From: Lentisphaerota bacterium
Lineage (GTDB): Bacteria > Verrucomicrobiota > Lentisphaeria > Victivallales > Victivallaceae
Direction of reading: 5' to 3'
NCBI GenBank assembly: GCA_015061885.1
Contig: SUVS01000002.1
Coordinates: 1-64,000, forward strand
DNA length: 64,000 nt
The position numbers and the translations under genes are program-made. Positions 1-7,108 of this stretch are shown piece by piece; within the stretch, counting starts at the first letter, position 1; the number at the start of each line of letters is the position of its first letter. The notes under the pieces are model-generated. The model saw only the letters and a list, made by a program, of their open reading frames with translations. It was not told where the DNA came from and did no database searches.

Positions 1-148
1 TCAGTGGTTTTCTGATTGAAATTTATTTCAAATCAGAAAAGCAGTGTAAGCTCGTCAAGCGGACTTTTTACTGTCGTTTGCACAAAAAAAAGCGACCAGC
101 TGACTCTGATCGCTTAACATCAAAAATAGTACGCCCACGGGGACTCGA
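1..148. repeat. Direct repeat, left copy, with a tRNA-Lys 3' fragment
   Basis: Copy 1 of a 148-bp direct repeat whose second copy is at 264-411. The two differ at one base by eye (A128 against G391). It holds an AT-rich inverted repeat (about 8-40), a terminator hairpin (about 83-115) and the last 22 nt of a tRNA-Lys (127-148), where the encoded CCA end has become CTA on the minus strand. The tRNA fragment stops abruptly at 148, so no functional tRNA is encoded. The window starts at the repeat's left edge, so its true left boundary is not visible. Confidence 0.9.
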
Positions 149-263
149 CAAGGCGGCACCTGCCGCCGAAGAGCCAGCCGGTTTATCCGGCTGGCAACCC
201 CCGCAAAAAAGTCCGCGTAAAGGGCGGATACATCCGCTCTTTACAGCGAAGCGACAGAGCTTA
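149..263. other. Hairpin-rich spacer between the two direct repeats
   Basis: This 115-bp segment separates the two direct repeats and has no convincing gene. It contains three successive inverted repeats: GGCGG..CCGCC, GCCAGCCGG..CCGGCTGGC and GTAAAG-GCGGAT..ATCCGC-CTTTAC. The style resembles the intergenic repeats elsewhere in the window, but the sequence is not the same. It may be a fragment of a small non-coding mobile element or an insertion that accompanied the duplication. Confidence 0.5.
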
Positions 264-411
264 TCAGTGGTTTTCTGATTGAAATTTATTTCAAATCAGA
301 AAAGCAGTGTAAGCTCGTCAAGCGGACTTTTTACTGTCGTTTGCACAAAAAAAAGCGACCAGCTGACTCTGATCGCTTAACATCAAAAATGGTACGCCCA
401 CGGGGACTCGA
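264..411. repeat. Direct repeat, right copy, overlapping intact tRNA-Lys
   Basis: Copy 2 of the 148-bp repeat at 1-148. Its right end lies inside the intact tRNA-Lys gene and covers that gene's last 22 nt (390-411). It includes a near-perfect AT-rich inverted repeat (about 271-303) and the tRNA terminator. A duplication that ends within the 3' part of a tRNA is the usual footprint of site-specific integration at a tRNA, but no integrase is visible in this window. Confidence 0.9.
346..378 (-). terminator. Rho-independent terminator of tRNA-Lys
   Basis: Read on the minus strand, a stem with AAGCGA and TCGCTT arms is followed by a run of eight T, starting 11 bp after the tRNA CCA end. The same structure is duplicated at about 83-115. 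Confidence 0.8.
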
Positions 412-465
412 ACCCAGGACCCAATGATTAAGAGTCATTTGCTCTACCAACTGAGCTATGGGCGC
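390..465 (-). tRNA. tRNA-Lys (anticodon CTT)
   Basis: A 76-nt cloverleaf can be folded by eye. The acceptor stem is GCGCCCA with TGGGCGT and encodes its own CCA. The D-arm contains AGCTCAGTTGGTAGAGC. The anticodon stem AATGA/TCATT encloses the loop CTCTTAA, so the anticodon is CTT, reading the lysine codon AAG. The T-arm contains GGTTCGAGTCC. A terminator follows directly. Confidence 0.95.
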
Positions 466-642
466 ACATAAATCGTATTCCTTATGTGGAACACTTCTTT
501 AATTTACTGCTGAAAATGACTTTTGTCAAGTTCTGTAATAAAAAAAGTTCTTTTTTTTCTGCTTTTTGCAGATTTTTACCTGCCCGGGAAGTTTTTTGGT
601 GTTATATTAAATGCAGAAATAATATCAAAAACAGGTTTTTTT

Positions 643-2001
643 ATGGCTGAAGCATTGATTCAGGATTTTACACGGGGTGATTTGTTCAAGCCCATGCTGA
701 AATTTTCCATACCGTTCATGCTTTCCAACGCTTTGCAGGTGTTGTACAGCATGACCGATATGCTTATTGTCGGCAAATTTACCGGCAGTGCGGGGATTTC
801 GGCAGTCATGAGCGGCGGTTTTCTGGTGATGTTTCTGACTATGACCGGAATGGGAATGGCTACCGGCGGACAGGTCATGGTTTCGCAGCTTATCGGTAAG
901 GGCGAAAAATCACGCCTCAATATTGCCATCGGTTCGCTGTTGACTATGAGCATGATAACGGCTTTGATAATGTCGGTTTTATCGGTGATTCTTGCCCCGG
1001 GGCTTATGAAACTTATGCAAGTGCCTGCCGAAGCATTTTCCGGCGGCACGGCGTATCTTTATATTTGCGGCGGCGGACTGTTTTTTATTTATGTATATAA
1101 TGCCGCCAGTGCAGTTCTGCGTGGTGTGGGCGATTCCATACGGCCGTTCAAATTTATTGTTATATCGGCAATTTTGAATGTACTGCTTGACCTTCTGTTT
1201 GTGGCGTATTCCCGCTGGGGTGTGGCGGGTGCGGCGGCGGCCACGGTCATCAGTCAGGCAGTGGCGATGATTCTGGTTCTTGAATATATTTACCGGTGCA
1301 GAAGCGTTTTCGGCTTTGAATTCCGGACAAAAAACTTTGTGTGCGACAAAGCTGCGACCTGGGCGTTGATAAAGCTGGGCATACCATTTGCTGTAAGGTT
1401 CGGGGCGATCAATATTTCCATGATCTTTGTGGCGTCGCTGATAAATTCGCTCGGCGTGGCGGCTTCGGCGGCATTCGGCATTGCTTTGCGGCTTGACGAA
1501 TTTGCCAATAAGATCTCGCAGGGCGTGATGATGGCGGTATCGACCATTGTCGGGCAGAATATCGGTAGCGGCAATATAGAACGCATCCGCAAAGGCGTTT
1601 ATTATGCCTGGGGTATCTGCGGCGGATTTTTTCTGGCATACGGTTTGATAATGTACTTTTTCAACCGCGAACTTTTTATGCTTTTCACCGGCGATGAAGA
1701 AGTTTTGAATCTGGCACCGGCGATCGTTGCCATGCTTTTACTGCACTACCCGGCACTGCTGATAATGAAAGGCACCAACGGTTTTGTGCAAGGTATCGGC
1801 AACGCGGTCTTCGGGCTGGTGATCGCGTTGCTGGACGGTTTTGTCTGCCGGATATTTTTCAGCTGGTTTTTCGGGATCAAACTCAACATGGGCTTGACCG
1901 GTATGGTGTTGGGATATGCCCTGGCCACTTACAGTACGGCATTGCCGAATATGTTCTACTTTTTCTTTGTACCGTGGCACAAAAGAAAAACTGTGATATA
2001 A
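643..2001 (+). CDS. MATE family multidrug/Na+ efflux transporter
   Basis: A 452-residue polytopic membrane protein of the MATE family, which exports drugs or metabolites in exchange for Na+ or H+. Typical family segments are the first helix region (MLSNALQVLYSMTDMLIVGK), NAASAVLRGVGDS near the middle, and GVAGAAAATVISQ, with a second half that mirrors the first. An in-frame upstream extension to 523 exists. ATG 643 is preferred because it puts the conserved start of the family (DFTRGDLFKPMLKFSIP) close to the N-terminus. It stands alone between the tRNA and the sigma factor gene. A second MATE gene is at 59305. The substrate cannot be told from sequence. Confidence 0.9.
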   Translation: MAEALIQDFTRGDLFKPMLKFSIPFMLSNALQVLYSMTDMLIVGKFTGSAGISAVMSGGFLVMFLTMTGMGMATGGQVMVSQLIGKGEKSRLNIAIGSLLTMSMITALIMSVLSVILAPGLMKLMQVPAEAFSGGTAYLYICGGGLFFIYVYNAASAVLRGVGDSIRPFKFIVISAILNVLLDLLFVAYSRWGVAGAAAATVISQAVAMILVLEYIYRCRSVFGFEFRTKNFVCDKAATWALIKLGIPFAVRFGAINISMIFVASLINSLGVAASAAFGIALRLDEFANKISQGVMMAVSTIVGQNIGSGNIERIRKGVYYAWGICGGFFLAYGLIMYFFNRELFMLFTGDEEVLNLAPAIVAMLLLHYPALLIMKGTNGFVQGIGNAVFGLVIALLDGFVCRIFFSWFFGIKLNMGLTGMVLGYALATYSTALPNMFYFFFVPWHKRKTVI

Positions 2002-2064
2002 AATTACTTTAGTGCAACAATAAAACCGCTCTGACCGGCATTAAATATAGTGGAAAAATTGATT

Positions 2065-2646
2065 ATGGGCAATATAGAAACAGGCAATAATGCTTCACCG
2101 CCAGTGGCTGACGATGTGTTGATCGCCGCCGCAAAAAATGGTGATGAACGAGCGTTGGAAATGCTTTTTGAGCGTTACCGACGGCCGGTTTATGCCTTTA
2201 TCAGCCGGATGCTCAATGGCGACAGCATGACTGCCGATGATGTTTTTCAGGATCTGTGGATCAAAGTGATGAACAAATTGTCTGCATATCGTGAGGACGG
2301 TAAATTTGCCGCGTGGCTGTTCCGTATAGCCCGCAATCAGGTGTTGGAACACTTCCGGCGGGAAAAGAGCCGCTCAAAGATCGGACGCGTAACTGAAGAT
2401 GGCGAACTGCCGGAGATGATGACAAACAGCGAAAGCCCGGTTTCGGCACTGGCAGAAAAGGAGTTGAGCGAAAAACTTGAACAGCTCCTGAAGGAATTGC
2501 CGCCGGAAACAAAAGAAGTCTTTATAATGCGTCAGAACAATTTAAGTTTTAAGGAAATTGCCGAAATACAGAAGTGCTCGATCAATACGGCATTGGGCAG
2601 AATGCACAACTGTTTGAAATTTTTAAGGCGTAATTTGAGCCTGTGA
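2065..2646 (+). CDS. ECF-type RNA polymerase sigma factor
   Basis: An extracytoplasmic-function sigma factor of about 193 residues. Region 2 is clear (ALEMLFERYRRPVYAFISRM, then DDVFQDLWIKVM and FAAWLFRIARNQ), as is region 4 (LPPETKEVFIMRQ, then FKEIAEIQKCSINTALGRM). Region 3 is absent, as expected for ECF factors. ATG 2065 is chosen over an in-frame GTG at 2050, which has no ribosome-binding site. The following gene, an anti-sigma candidate, begins a few bases after the stop, and a Spy-like gene follows. This arrangement suggests an envelope-stress regulon with autoregulation, which is inference. Confidence 0.9.
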   Translation: MGNIETGNNASPPVADDVLIAAAKNGDERALEMLFERYRRPVYAFISRMLNGDSMTADDVFQDLWIKVMNKLSAYREDGKFAAWLFRIARNQVLEHFRREKSRSKIGRVTEDGELPEMMTNSESPVSALAEKELSEKLEQLLKELPPETKEVFIMRQNNLSFKEIAEIQKCSINTALGRMHNCLKFLRRNLSL

Positions 2647-2654
2647 GGTCATAT

Positions 2655-3185
2655 ATGGAAAAGTGTGAAAAAAAGATTTTTTCGTGCAGTGATTGCGAAA
2701 TGGCGATCATTGCCGGAACCGCCGCCGGTGATCCGGCAGCAGTGGAGCATCTGCAAAACTGTTCTGCCTGCCGGGAGTTTGCGGAGTTTCAAAAAAGCGT
2801 TCTCGCCGCAGAACCGGTGATAAACAACGATATTCCCGGCTTTGCCCGGATCTGCTCGATGCGGAAACACCAGCAGAGAATGCGTTTCAACTGCCTGAAA
2901 TTTATAGTACTGCCCACGGCAGCGGCGGCGGCATTGCTTCTGACTGCCGCCGGGGTATTTTTTCACTGGCAGACCGACCGGGAAGTTCCGGTACTAACGG
3001 CAGAATATACCATATTTGACGATGCCGCGAGCTTTGCGGCGATGCTGGAAGAAAGCTCCGTAACTCTGGCATGGGATCAGGCCGCTCCGCGGGAAAATGC
3101 CGCCCGCAATCTGATGCAGGACATTCGGAAAAGTGCCGATTGGAATATTGAAATGTTCAACATTTATAATGAGGATCTGTTATGA
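2655..3185 (+). CDS. Probable zinc-binding anti-sigma factor (membrane)
   Basis: A 176-residue protein not assigned by name. Near the N-terminus it has H32-x3-C36-x2-C39 (HLQNCSAC), the core zinc motif of ZAS-type anti-sigma factors, with further cysteines at 4, 11 and 14. A single hydrophobic segment (IVLPTAAAAALLLTAAGVFF) would place the C-terminal half in the periplasm. The start at 2655 has GAGG seven bases upstream; a GTG at 2643 overlapping the sigma stop is the alternative. Position straight after the ECF factor supports the role of binding and holding that factor at the membrane. Confidence 0.75.
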   Translation: MEKCEKKIFSCSDCEMAIIAGTAAGDPAAVEHLQNCSACREFAEFQKSVLAAEPVINNDIPGFARICSMRKHQQRMRFNCLKFIVLPTAAAAALLLTAAGVFFHWQTDREVPVLTAEYTIFDDAASFAAMLEESSVTLAWDQAAPRENAARNLMQDIRKSADWNIEMFNIYNEDLL

Positions 3186-3703
3186 AAAAAACCATTTGTC
3201 TGCTGTTGTTTTCGGCAACACTGTTTTCGCTCTATGGCCGTGAACAAACTCCCGTACCCCGTCGCGGCGAACGCGATATGCCGCAACGCCGCCCGGTAAT
3301 AAAACATGCCCAGCCGGTCTATGCACCTAAAGTTGAAGAGAAACCGGCGGCAATAACTCCGGAACAGCGGGCGGGATTTGCCGAATCCCGTAAGCGGCGT
3401 TTTGAAATAATGGTGCTGATAAATGCCTATAAGGTCATGCCCGCCGAACAGCGGCAGGCATTGAAAGATGAATTGCTCAAACGCATCGAAGCGGATTTCA
3501 ACGCCACAGTAAAATTGCAGAAAGAGCAGATCGCCAAAGCTGAAGCTGAATTGAAAAAACTGCGTGCGGAACTCGCCGAAAAAGAGGCCAATTCCGCCAA
3601 ACTTATCGAAAGCGAGCTGAAACGGCTGCTGAAAATGCCCATGCCGGGCCGCCGGGGTCCCCGCCCGAACAAAAACAACCCAAAACAGCCTGCGGCAAAA
3701 TAA
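3182..3703 (+). CDS. Periplasmic Spy/CpxP-like protein, third gene of sigma cassette
   Basis: A 173-residue secreted protein. It has a signal peptide (MKKTICLLLFSATLFSLYG), then a basic proline-rich stretch, then a long charged amphipathic helix or coiled coil (about 85-155: LKDELLKRIEAD, LQKEQIAKAEAELKKLRAEL) and a basic C-terminus. The layout resembles small periplasmic metal/envelope sensors of the Spy/CpxP/ZraP type, but no LTxxQ motif is seen. It overlaps the anti-sigma gene by four bases (ATGA), so translation is probably coupled. Acting as a sensor or target of the ECF pathway is inferred from position. Confidence 0.6.
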   Translation: MKKTICLLLFSATLFSLYGREQTPVPRRGERDMPQRRPVIKHAQPVYAPKVEEKPAAITPEQRAGFAESRKRRFEIMVLINAYKVMPAEQRQALKDELLKRIEADFNATVKLQKEQIAKAEAELKKLRAELAEKEANSAKLIESELKRLLKMPMPGRRGPRPNKNNPKQPAAK

Positions 3704-3716
3704 AACAAAAAGTTGA

Positions 3717-3754
3717 GGAGATTTCAAAAGTCATTCAAAACAAAGGCAAAGAGC
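3717..3754. repeat. 38-bp dispersed repeat, copy 1
   Basis: A sequence beginning GAGGAGATTTCAAAAG and ending AAGGCAAAGAGC recurs at 37378-37416 with one visible change. Here it is followed at about 3797-3820 by a partly inverted version (GACTTTTGAGGAGTTTTGAAAT), so the whole 3717-3820 stretch is a loose palindrome and may be a MITE-like remnant. Confidence 0.75.
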
Positions 3755-3841
3755 AAAACCTTGAGTCCGGTGAAAGGAACGAAGGTTATGCTTTTGACGA
3801 CTTTTGAGGAGTTTTGAAATTAATTCAGTTTTATTATAATT

Positions 3842-3884
3842 AAGTCCCCTGACTGCATATATATTGTTGTCAGGGGACTTTTTT
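3842..3884 (+). terminator. Strong Rho-independent terminator
   Basis: A perfect 12-bp stem (AAGTCCCCTGAC with GTCAGGGGACTT), a 15-nt loop and a run of T. It closes the sigma-factor cassette and insulates it from the restriction-modification locus. Confidence 0.9.
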
Positions 3885-3957
3885 ATCATCTTGTAAAATT
3901 AAATACCATCTTATGCACAGTGCTTTGCAGTTTTCAGTTTTTTCTTCAATAAATGAT

Positions 3958-3979
3958 ACTTATAGTCTGTGGACATAAG
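3958..3979 (+). promoter_or_regulatory. C-box operator of the restriction-modification system
   Basis: The sequence ACTTATAGTCTGTGGACATA is an inverted repeat (CTTATaGTC..GACaTAAG) with a central TGTG spacer. It matches the general form of controller-protein boxes (ACTTATAGTC-GTGGACATAAG type). It lies 47 bp upstream of the controller gene and overlaps the -35 element, as expected for an operator that activates and then represses its own promoter. Confidence 0.8.
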
Positions 3980-3998
3980 CTCATCTTTCTGTTATATT
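3970..3998 (+). promoter_or_regulatory. Promoter of controller-endonuclease operon
   Basis: TGGACA (3970-3975), a 17-bp spacer and TATATT (3993-3998). The weak -35 sits inside the right half of the C-box, which fits dependence on bound controller protein. Confidence 0.65.
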
Positions 3999-4025
3999 AC
4001 ACTTAATAAAACCGGAGATTTTTTA

Positions 4026-4235
4026 ATGGATATTTGCAAAAAATTTGGAATCAGAGTCCGTAAATTACGGATTGCTCAAAATTTATCCCAGGAAGTTTTA
4101 GCCCAAAAATCAGATTTACATCGAACTTATATAGGCGGAATCGAGCGTGGAGAACGCAATGTAAGTTTAGTAAATATACAAAAAATCGCCAATGCTCTGA
4201 ACATATCATTACACGAAATTATGAAAAATCTATAA
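4026..4235 (+). CDS. Restriction-modification controller (C) protein, HTH-XRE
   Basis: A 69-residue helix-turn-helix protein of the XRE family that fits C proteins of type II restriction-modification systems in size and sequence. The HTH is QNLSQEVLAQKSDLHRTYIG, followed by GIERGERNVSL and a closing helix (IQKIANALNISLHEIM). It should bind as a dimer to the C-box at 3958, first repressing or sparing, then boosting transcription of itself and the endonuclease so that methylation comes first. The start at 4026 has GGAG upstream; an in-frame GTG at 3969 would fall inside the operator. The endonuclease gene follows 58 bp downstream on the same strand. Confidence 0.88.
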   Translation: MDICKKFGIRVRKLRIAQNLSQEVLAQKSDLHRTYIGGIERGERNVSLVNIQKIANALNISLHEIMKNL

Positions 4236-4293
4236 CCCCTTAAACAGGGAGATGCAACTACCCAAAGTATGTCGCATTCAAGGAGAGTACAAC

Positions 4294-5082
4294 ATGACCT
4301 CATGGGAAAAATTTGAAATCAACAGTACTGATTATTTGAATAATACCTTTGGGCAATATGCCGGTTTCAGGCATTGTGGCGGTACTGATTCAACAAAATC
4401 AGACATAAAAGTTATCACAAAAAGCAAAGATGAGTTTTATATAGAAGCTAAAGAGTGCCCGGCTCAATGCGGTCAGTTTGTCCTGTTGCCTGATATTGAA
4501 AGCGGCACATTCGCTTACAGTAAACAAAATACTACGCCTTTAAACTCTCACGCTTCTGCCATTATAAATCATATGAATGATTTTTTTGAAGAATATAAAG
4601 AAGCGGGGACTGCCGGTAAAGATATTTATTTTACAGATTGCTCACAGGTCTTTACAGACTGGATCGTTCAACATTACAAAGATAAAAATGTCCGGTTTAT
4701 AATCACCAATAACAATACAATATTGCATACAGAAAAATTCGCAGATTTTTTTATTGTTACGGCAAAATACCGGACAAAACGAAGTGGTTCCGCAACTGTC
4801 GGAAAAAAAATAATGCCACTGGTTGAAAAATACTTGCAAGATAACTTTTCCGTAATGAATATTTTGTATGAAGGCAGAAATTTGTTTATTTCATCCAATG
4901 ATGATTTGCATAATCAGCGGTTTGTTATTGCTGACCGAGAATACAGGCTCTCCCGCAGTGGAAATAGGTACGAAATACGCAAATTATCAAATACATTCAA
5001 CGCCAATGTTATTTTCTCCATCAATATAAAATCAGGCGTACAAGGTTTGAGTATTCCGGAATTCATTGCCTGTCTGAAGTAA
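4294..5082 (+). CDS. Type II restriction endonuclease, PD-(D/E)XK type
   Basis: A protein of about 262 residues, identified as the endonuclease partner from context and a visible nuclease core. GGTDSTKSDIKV (about 29-40) supplies the acidic residue D37, and FYIEAKE supplies E51-x-K53, the D...ExK pattern of PD-(D/E)XK enzymes. It then reads CPAQCGQFVLLPD. ATG 4294 has AGGAGAG seven bases upstream; an ATG at 4252 would lack one. It is probably expressed from the controller promoter. It ends two bases from the convergent methyltransferase gene. The recognition site cannot be read from sequence. Base composition is AT-richer than the neighbours, suggesting transfer. Confidence 0.85.
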   Translation: MTSWEKFEINSTDYLNNTFGQYAGFRHCGGTDSTKSDIKVITKSKDEFYIEAKECPAQCGQFVLLPDIESGTFAYSKQNTTPLNSHASAIINHMNDFFEEYKEAGTAGKDIYFTDCSQVFTDWIVQHYKDKNVRFIITNNNTILHTEKFADFFIVTAKYRTKRSGSATVGKKIMPLVEKYLQDNFSVMNILYEGRNLFISSNDDLHNQRFVIADREYRLSRSGNRYEIRKLSNTFNANVIFSINIKSGVQGLSIPEFIACLK

Positions 5083-5083
5083 A

Positions 5084-6124
5084 TTATTGAAAATCCAAAT
5101 TAAGTACTTGCTGTTTGTATATAATGGATGGTTTTTCAATTACGCTCTTGCCTTGCAGGGCTTTGCCGATTTCGATTGCTATAAACTGCAAAACATCAAC
5201 TACGACTGAATTACCAAACTGTTTATACGCCTGATTAGTTTTCCGGGCTATTATGTATGTATCTGGATACCCCATGATTCTGGCACATTCACGGGGATGA
5301 AGTTTCCGCGGAGAGCCATTTACCAGATAGCCTCCGGTTTTTGCAAATGCTCCGCCCCCATTGGCTGAAAGAGTTACAGCTATTCCTTTAGTGCTGTAAA
5401 TCCGTTCGCCTTGACCGCCTTTATTAACGATTCCCAACCGGATCGATGAAGTGCTGTAACGATCATCTTGAACCTCATTATAGAAAGTATCAGGTCTTTT
5501 TACATAAAGCGTCTCAACTGCTGATTCATCTGTAAGGAGAAAATCCTCAACATGCTTTGTGAGAGGAAAAGGTTTGGGAAAATCAAACTGCCTGATCACA
5601 ACATCTTTTCTGAAACAGACCATATAAATTCTTTCCCGCTTCTGCGGAATACCATAATCTACCGCATTCAACACCTTGCAGAAAAAGTTATACCCCAATT
5701 CGCTCATGGTTGCCTTGACGACTTGTAATGTTTTACCATTGTCATGCATTGCAAAGTTTTTTACATTTTCCATAAAAACAACTTTAGGTCTTTTTTCTTT
5801 TACAATGCGTGCAACATCAAAAAAAAGAGTCCCGCGGCTGTCTTCAAACCCCCGTTGTTTGCCACTTATAGAAAATGCCTGACATGGGAACCCGGCACAT
5901 AAAATATCATGGTTCGGAATTTTCTTTTCATCAACTTTCGTAATATCACCTTCAGGAACATCGCCGAAATTAGCAGCATAAACTTCCTGGGCATGAATAT
6001 CCCACTCATTGGAATAAATACACTTTGCCCCCAAAGACTCCAATGCGAGTCTGAACCCGCCGAGTCCGGCAAACAAGTCAATAAAAGTATATCCTTGTAA
6101 TGATAAATCTTTAATTTCGATCAT
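5084..6124 (-). CDS. DNA cytosine-5 methyltransferase of the R-M system
   Basis: A 346-residue C5-cytosine methyltransferase that protects host DNA from the adjacent endonuclease. Family motifs appear in order: I (FIDLFAGLGGFRLALE, 14-29), IV with catalytic Cys81 (GFPCQAFS), VI (MENVKN, 118-123), VIII (QKRERIY, 161-167), IX (RKLHPRECARIMGYPD) and X (QFGNSV, 302-307). The target recognition domain lies between VIII and IX. It converges on the endonuclease gene, has its own consensus-like promoter (6238-6266) and a GGAG ribosome-binding site. Its leader just upstream of ATG nearly matches that of the controller gene. Confidence 0.95.
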   Translation of the reverse strand: MIEIKDLSLQGYTFIDLFAGLGGFRLALESLGAKCIYSNEWDIHAQEVYAANFGDVPEGDITKVDEKKIPNHDILCAGFPCQAFSISGKQRGFEDSRGTLFFDVARIVKEKRPKVVFMENVKNFAMHDNGKTLQVVKATMSELGYNFFCKVLNAVDYGIPQKRERIYMVCFRKDVVIRQFDFPKPFPLTKHVEDFLLTDESAVETLYVKRPDTFYNEVQDDRYSTSSIRLGIVNKGGQGERIYSTKGIAVTLSANGGGAFAKTGGYLVNGSPRKLHPRECARIMGYPDTYIIARKTNQAYKQFGNSVVVDVLQFIAIEIGKALQGKSVIEKPSIIYKQQVLNLDFQ

Positions 6125-6237
6125 TCAAAAATCTCCGGTTCAGCATTGCAATTTTGCAGTTTTATAAAGCATCGTTTAAGCTCTGCGGCTCTGCCGGATT
6201 TCTTCCATGCTACTATTCTTTATAAGTGACAGGATTT

Positions 6238-6266
6238 AATATATTGTATAAACAACAAATTGTCAA
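6238..6266 (-). promoter_or_regulatory. Constitutive-looking promoter of methyltransferase gene
   Basis: On the minus strand, TTGACA (6266-6261), a 17-bp spacer and TATATT (6243-6238). No C-box is visible here, so methyltransferase expression should not need the controller protein. The leader is about 110 nt. Confidence 0.75.
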
Positions 6267-6346
6267 ACACTATCGCAAGATTTAAGCGGTATTTTTCTCA
6301 TAAGAAATAATATGATGCAACTGCCGAAAATATATTGCATCTAACA

Positions 6347-7108
6347 TCAATCGAAGAATACTCTTTTTTTGCCGGTTGATGTGGTTTCTACTGTTGTCGG
6401 GGTGTTGTAAATTTTGCTTAACAGTTCGCTGTTCAGGAGTTTTTCTGCTTCTCCGGAATAAAAATTGCCGGCTTTATCCAGCAGTAACAGCATCCCGCCG
6501 CCCCGGCAGGGCATTGCCAGATCATGCGTGATCGCCAATACGGTGTGGTCTTTGGCGTATTCTGCCAGAAAATTATAAACCAGATTGCGGTTTGCCGGAT
6601 CCAATGCACTGGCTGGTTCATCCAAAAGCAGTATATCCGGCTCCAGCGTTGCCGCCGCCGCCAGCACAAGCTGTTGTTTTTCGCCGCCGGAAAGCGTACT
6701 GAAAAGCTGTTGGCGTTTTTCCAGCAGGCCGAAGCGTTCCAGATTGCTGTAAATGAGTTGTTTATCGCTTGCAGTGATATTTCCGAGCCGGGGAAAGCGT
6801 GCCGAAGAAATTATCTGCACCATTTCCTGTACGCTGAAATCCAGTCCGGGATCTGTGGACTGCCACACCACCCCCATACGGCGTGAACGCTCGGCAGAGG
6901 AATATTCTTCAATAGCTTTGCCGTCAAGTTTTACACACCCGTTCTGCGGTTTTAGGTAATTGCACATGATTTTCAGCAAAGTGCTTTTGCCGCAGCCGTT
7001 GGGCCCGGCGAGCGAATAAAGTCTGCCGGGAGTCAATGTTACGGAAATATCCGAAAAAAGCCGCCGTCCGTTATATCCGAAAGCAAGATTTTCTGCGGTC
7101 AATATCAT
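6347..7108 (-). CDS. ABC importer ATPase (BtuD/FecE type)
   Basis: A 253-residue ATP-binding subunit of a cobalamin/iron-chelate class importer. Visible motifs are Walker A (GPNGCGKSTLLK, about 35-46), Q-loop (VVWQST), signature (LSGGEKQQLVLAAA), Walker B (DILLLDEPASALDP) and the switch histidine (LAITHDLA). It is the last of three overlapping genes: the permease overlaps it by four bases and the permease is likewise overlapped by the binding-protein gene. It would power uptake through the permease at the inner membrane. Confidence 0.9.
   Translation of the reverse strand: MILTAENLAFGYNGRRLFSDISVTLTPGRLYSLAGPNGCGKSTLLKIMCNYLKPQNGCVKLDGKAIEEYSSAERSRRMGVVWQSTDPGLDFSVQEMVQIISSARFPRLGNITASDKQLIYSNLERFGLLEKRQQLFSTLSGGEKQQLVLAAAATLEPDILLLDEPASALDPANRNLVYNFLAEYAKDHTVLAITHDLAMPCRGGGMLLLLDKAGNFYSGEAEKLLNSELLSKIYNTPTTVETTSTGKKRVFFD

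Noticed and set aside
127-148. Second tRNA-Lys
   Set aside because: Only the last 22 nt are present and the CCA is changed to CTA, so it cannot fold as a tRNA.
78-278. Small frame across the first repeat
   Set aside because: It runs through the duplicated tRNA terminator and hairpins; it is non-coding repeat DNA.
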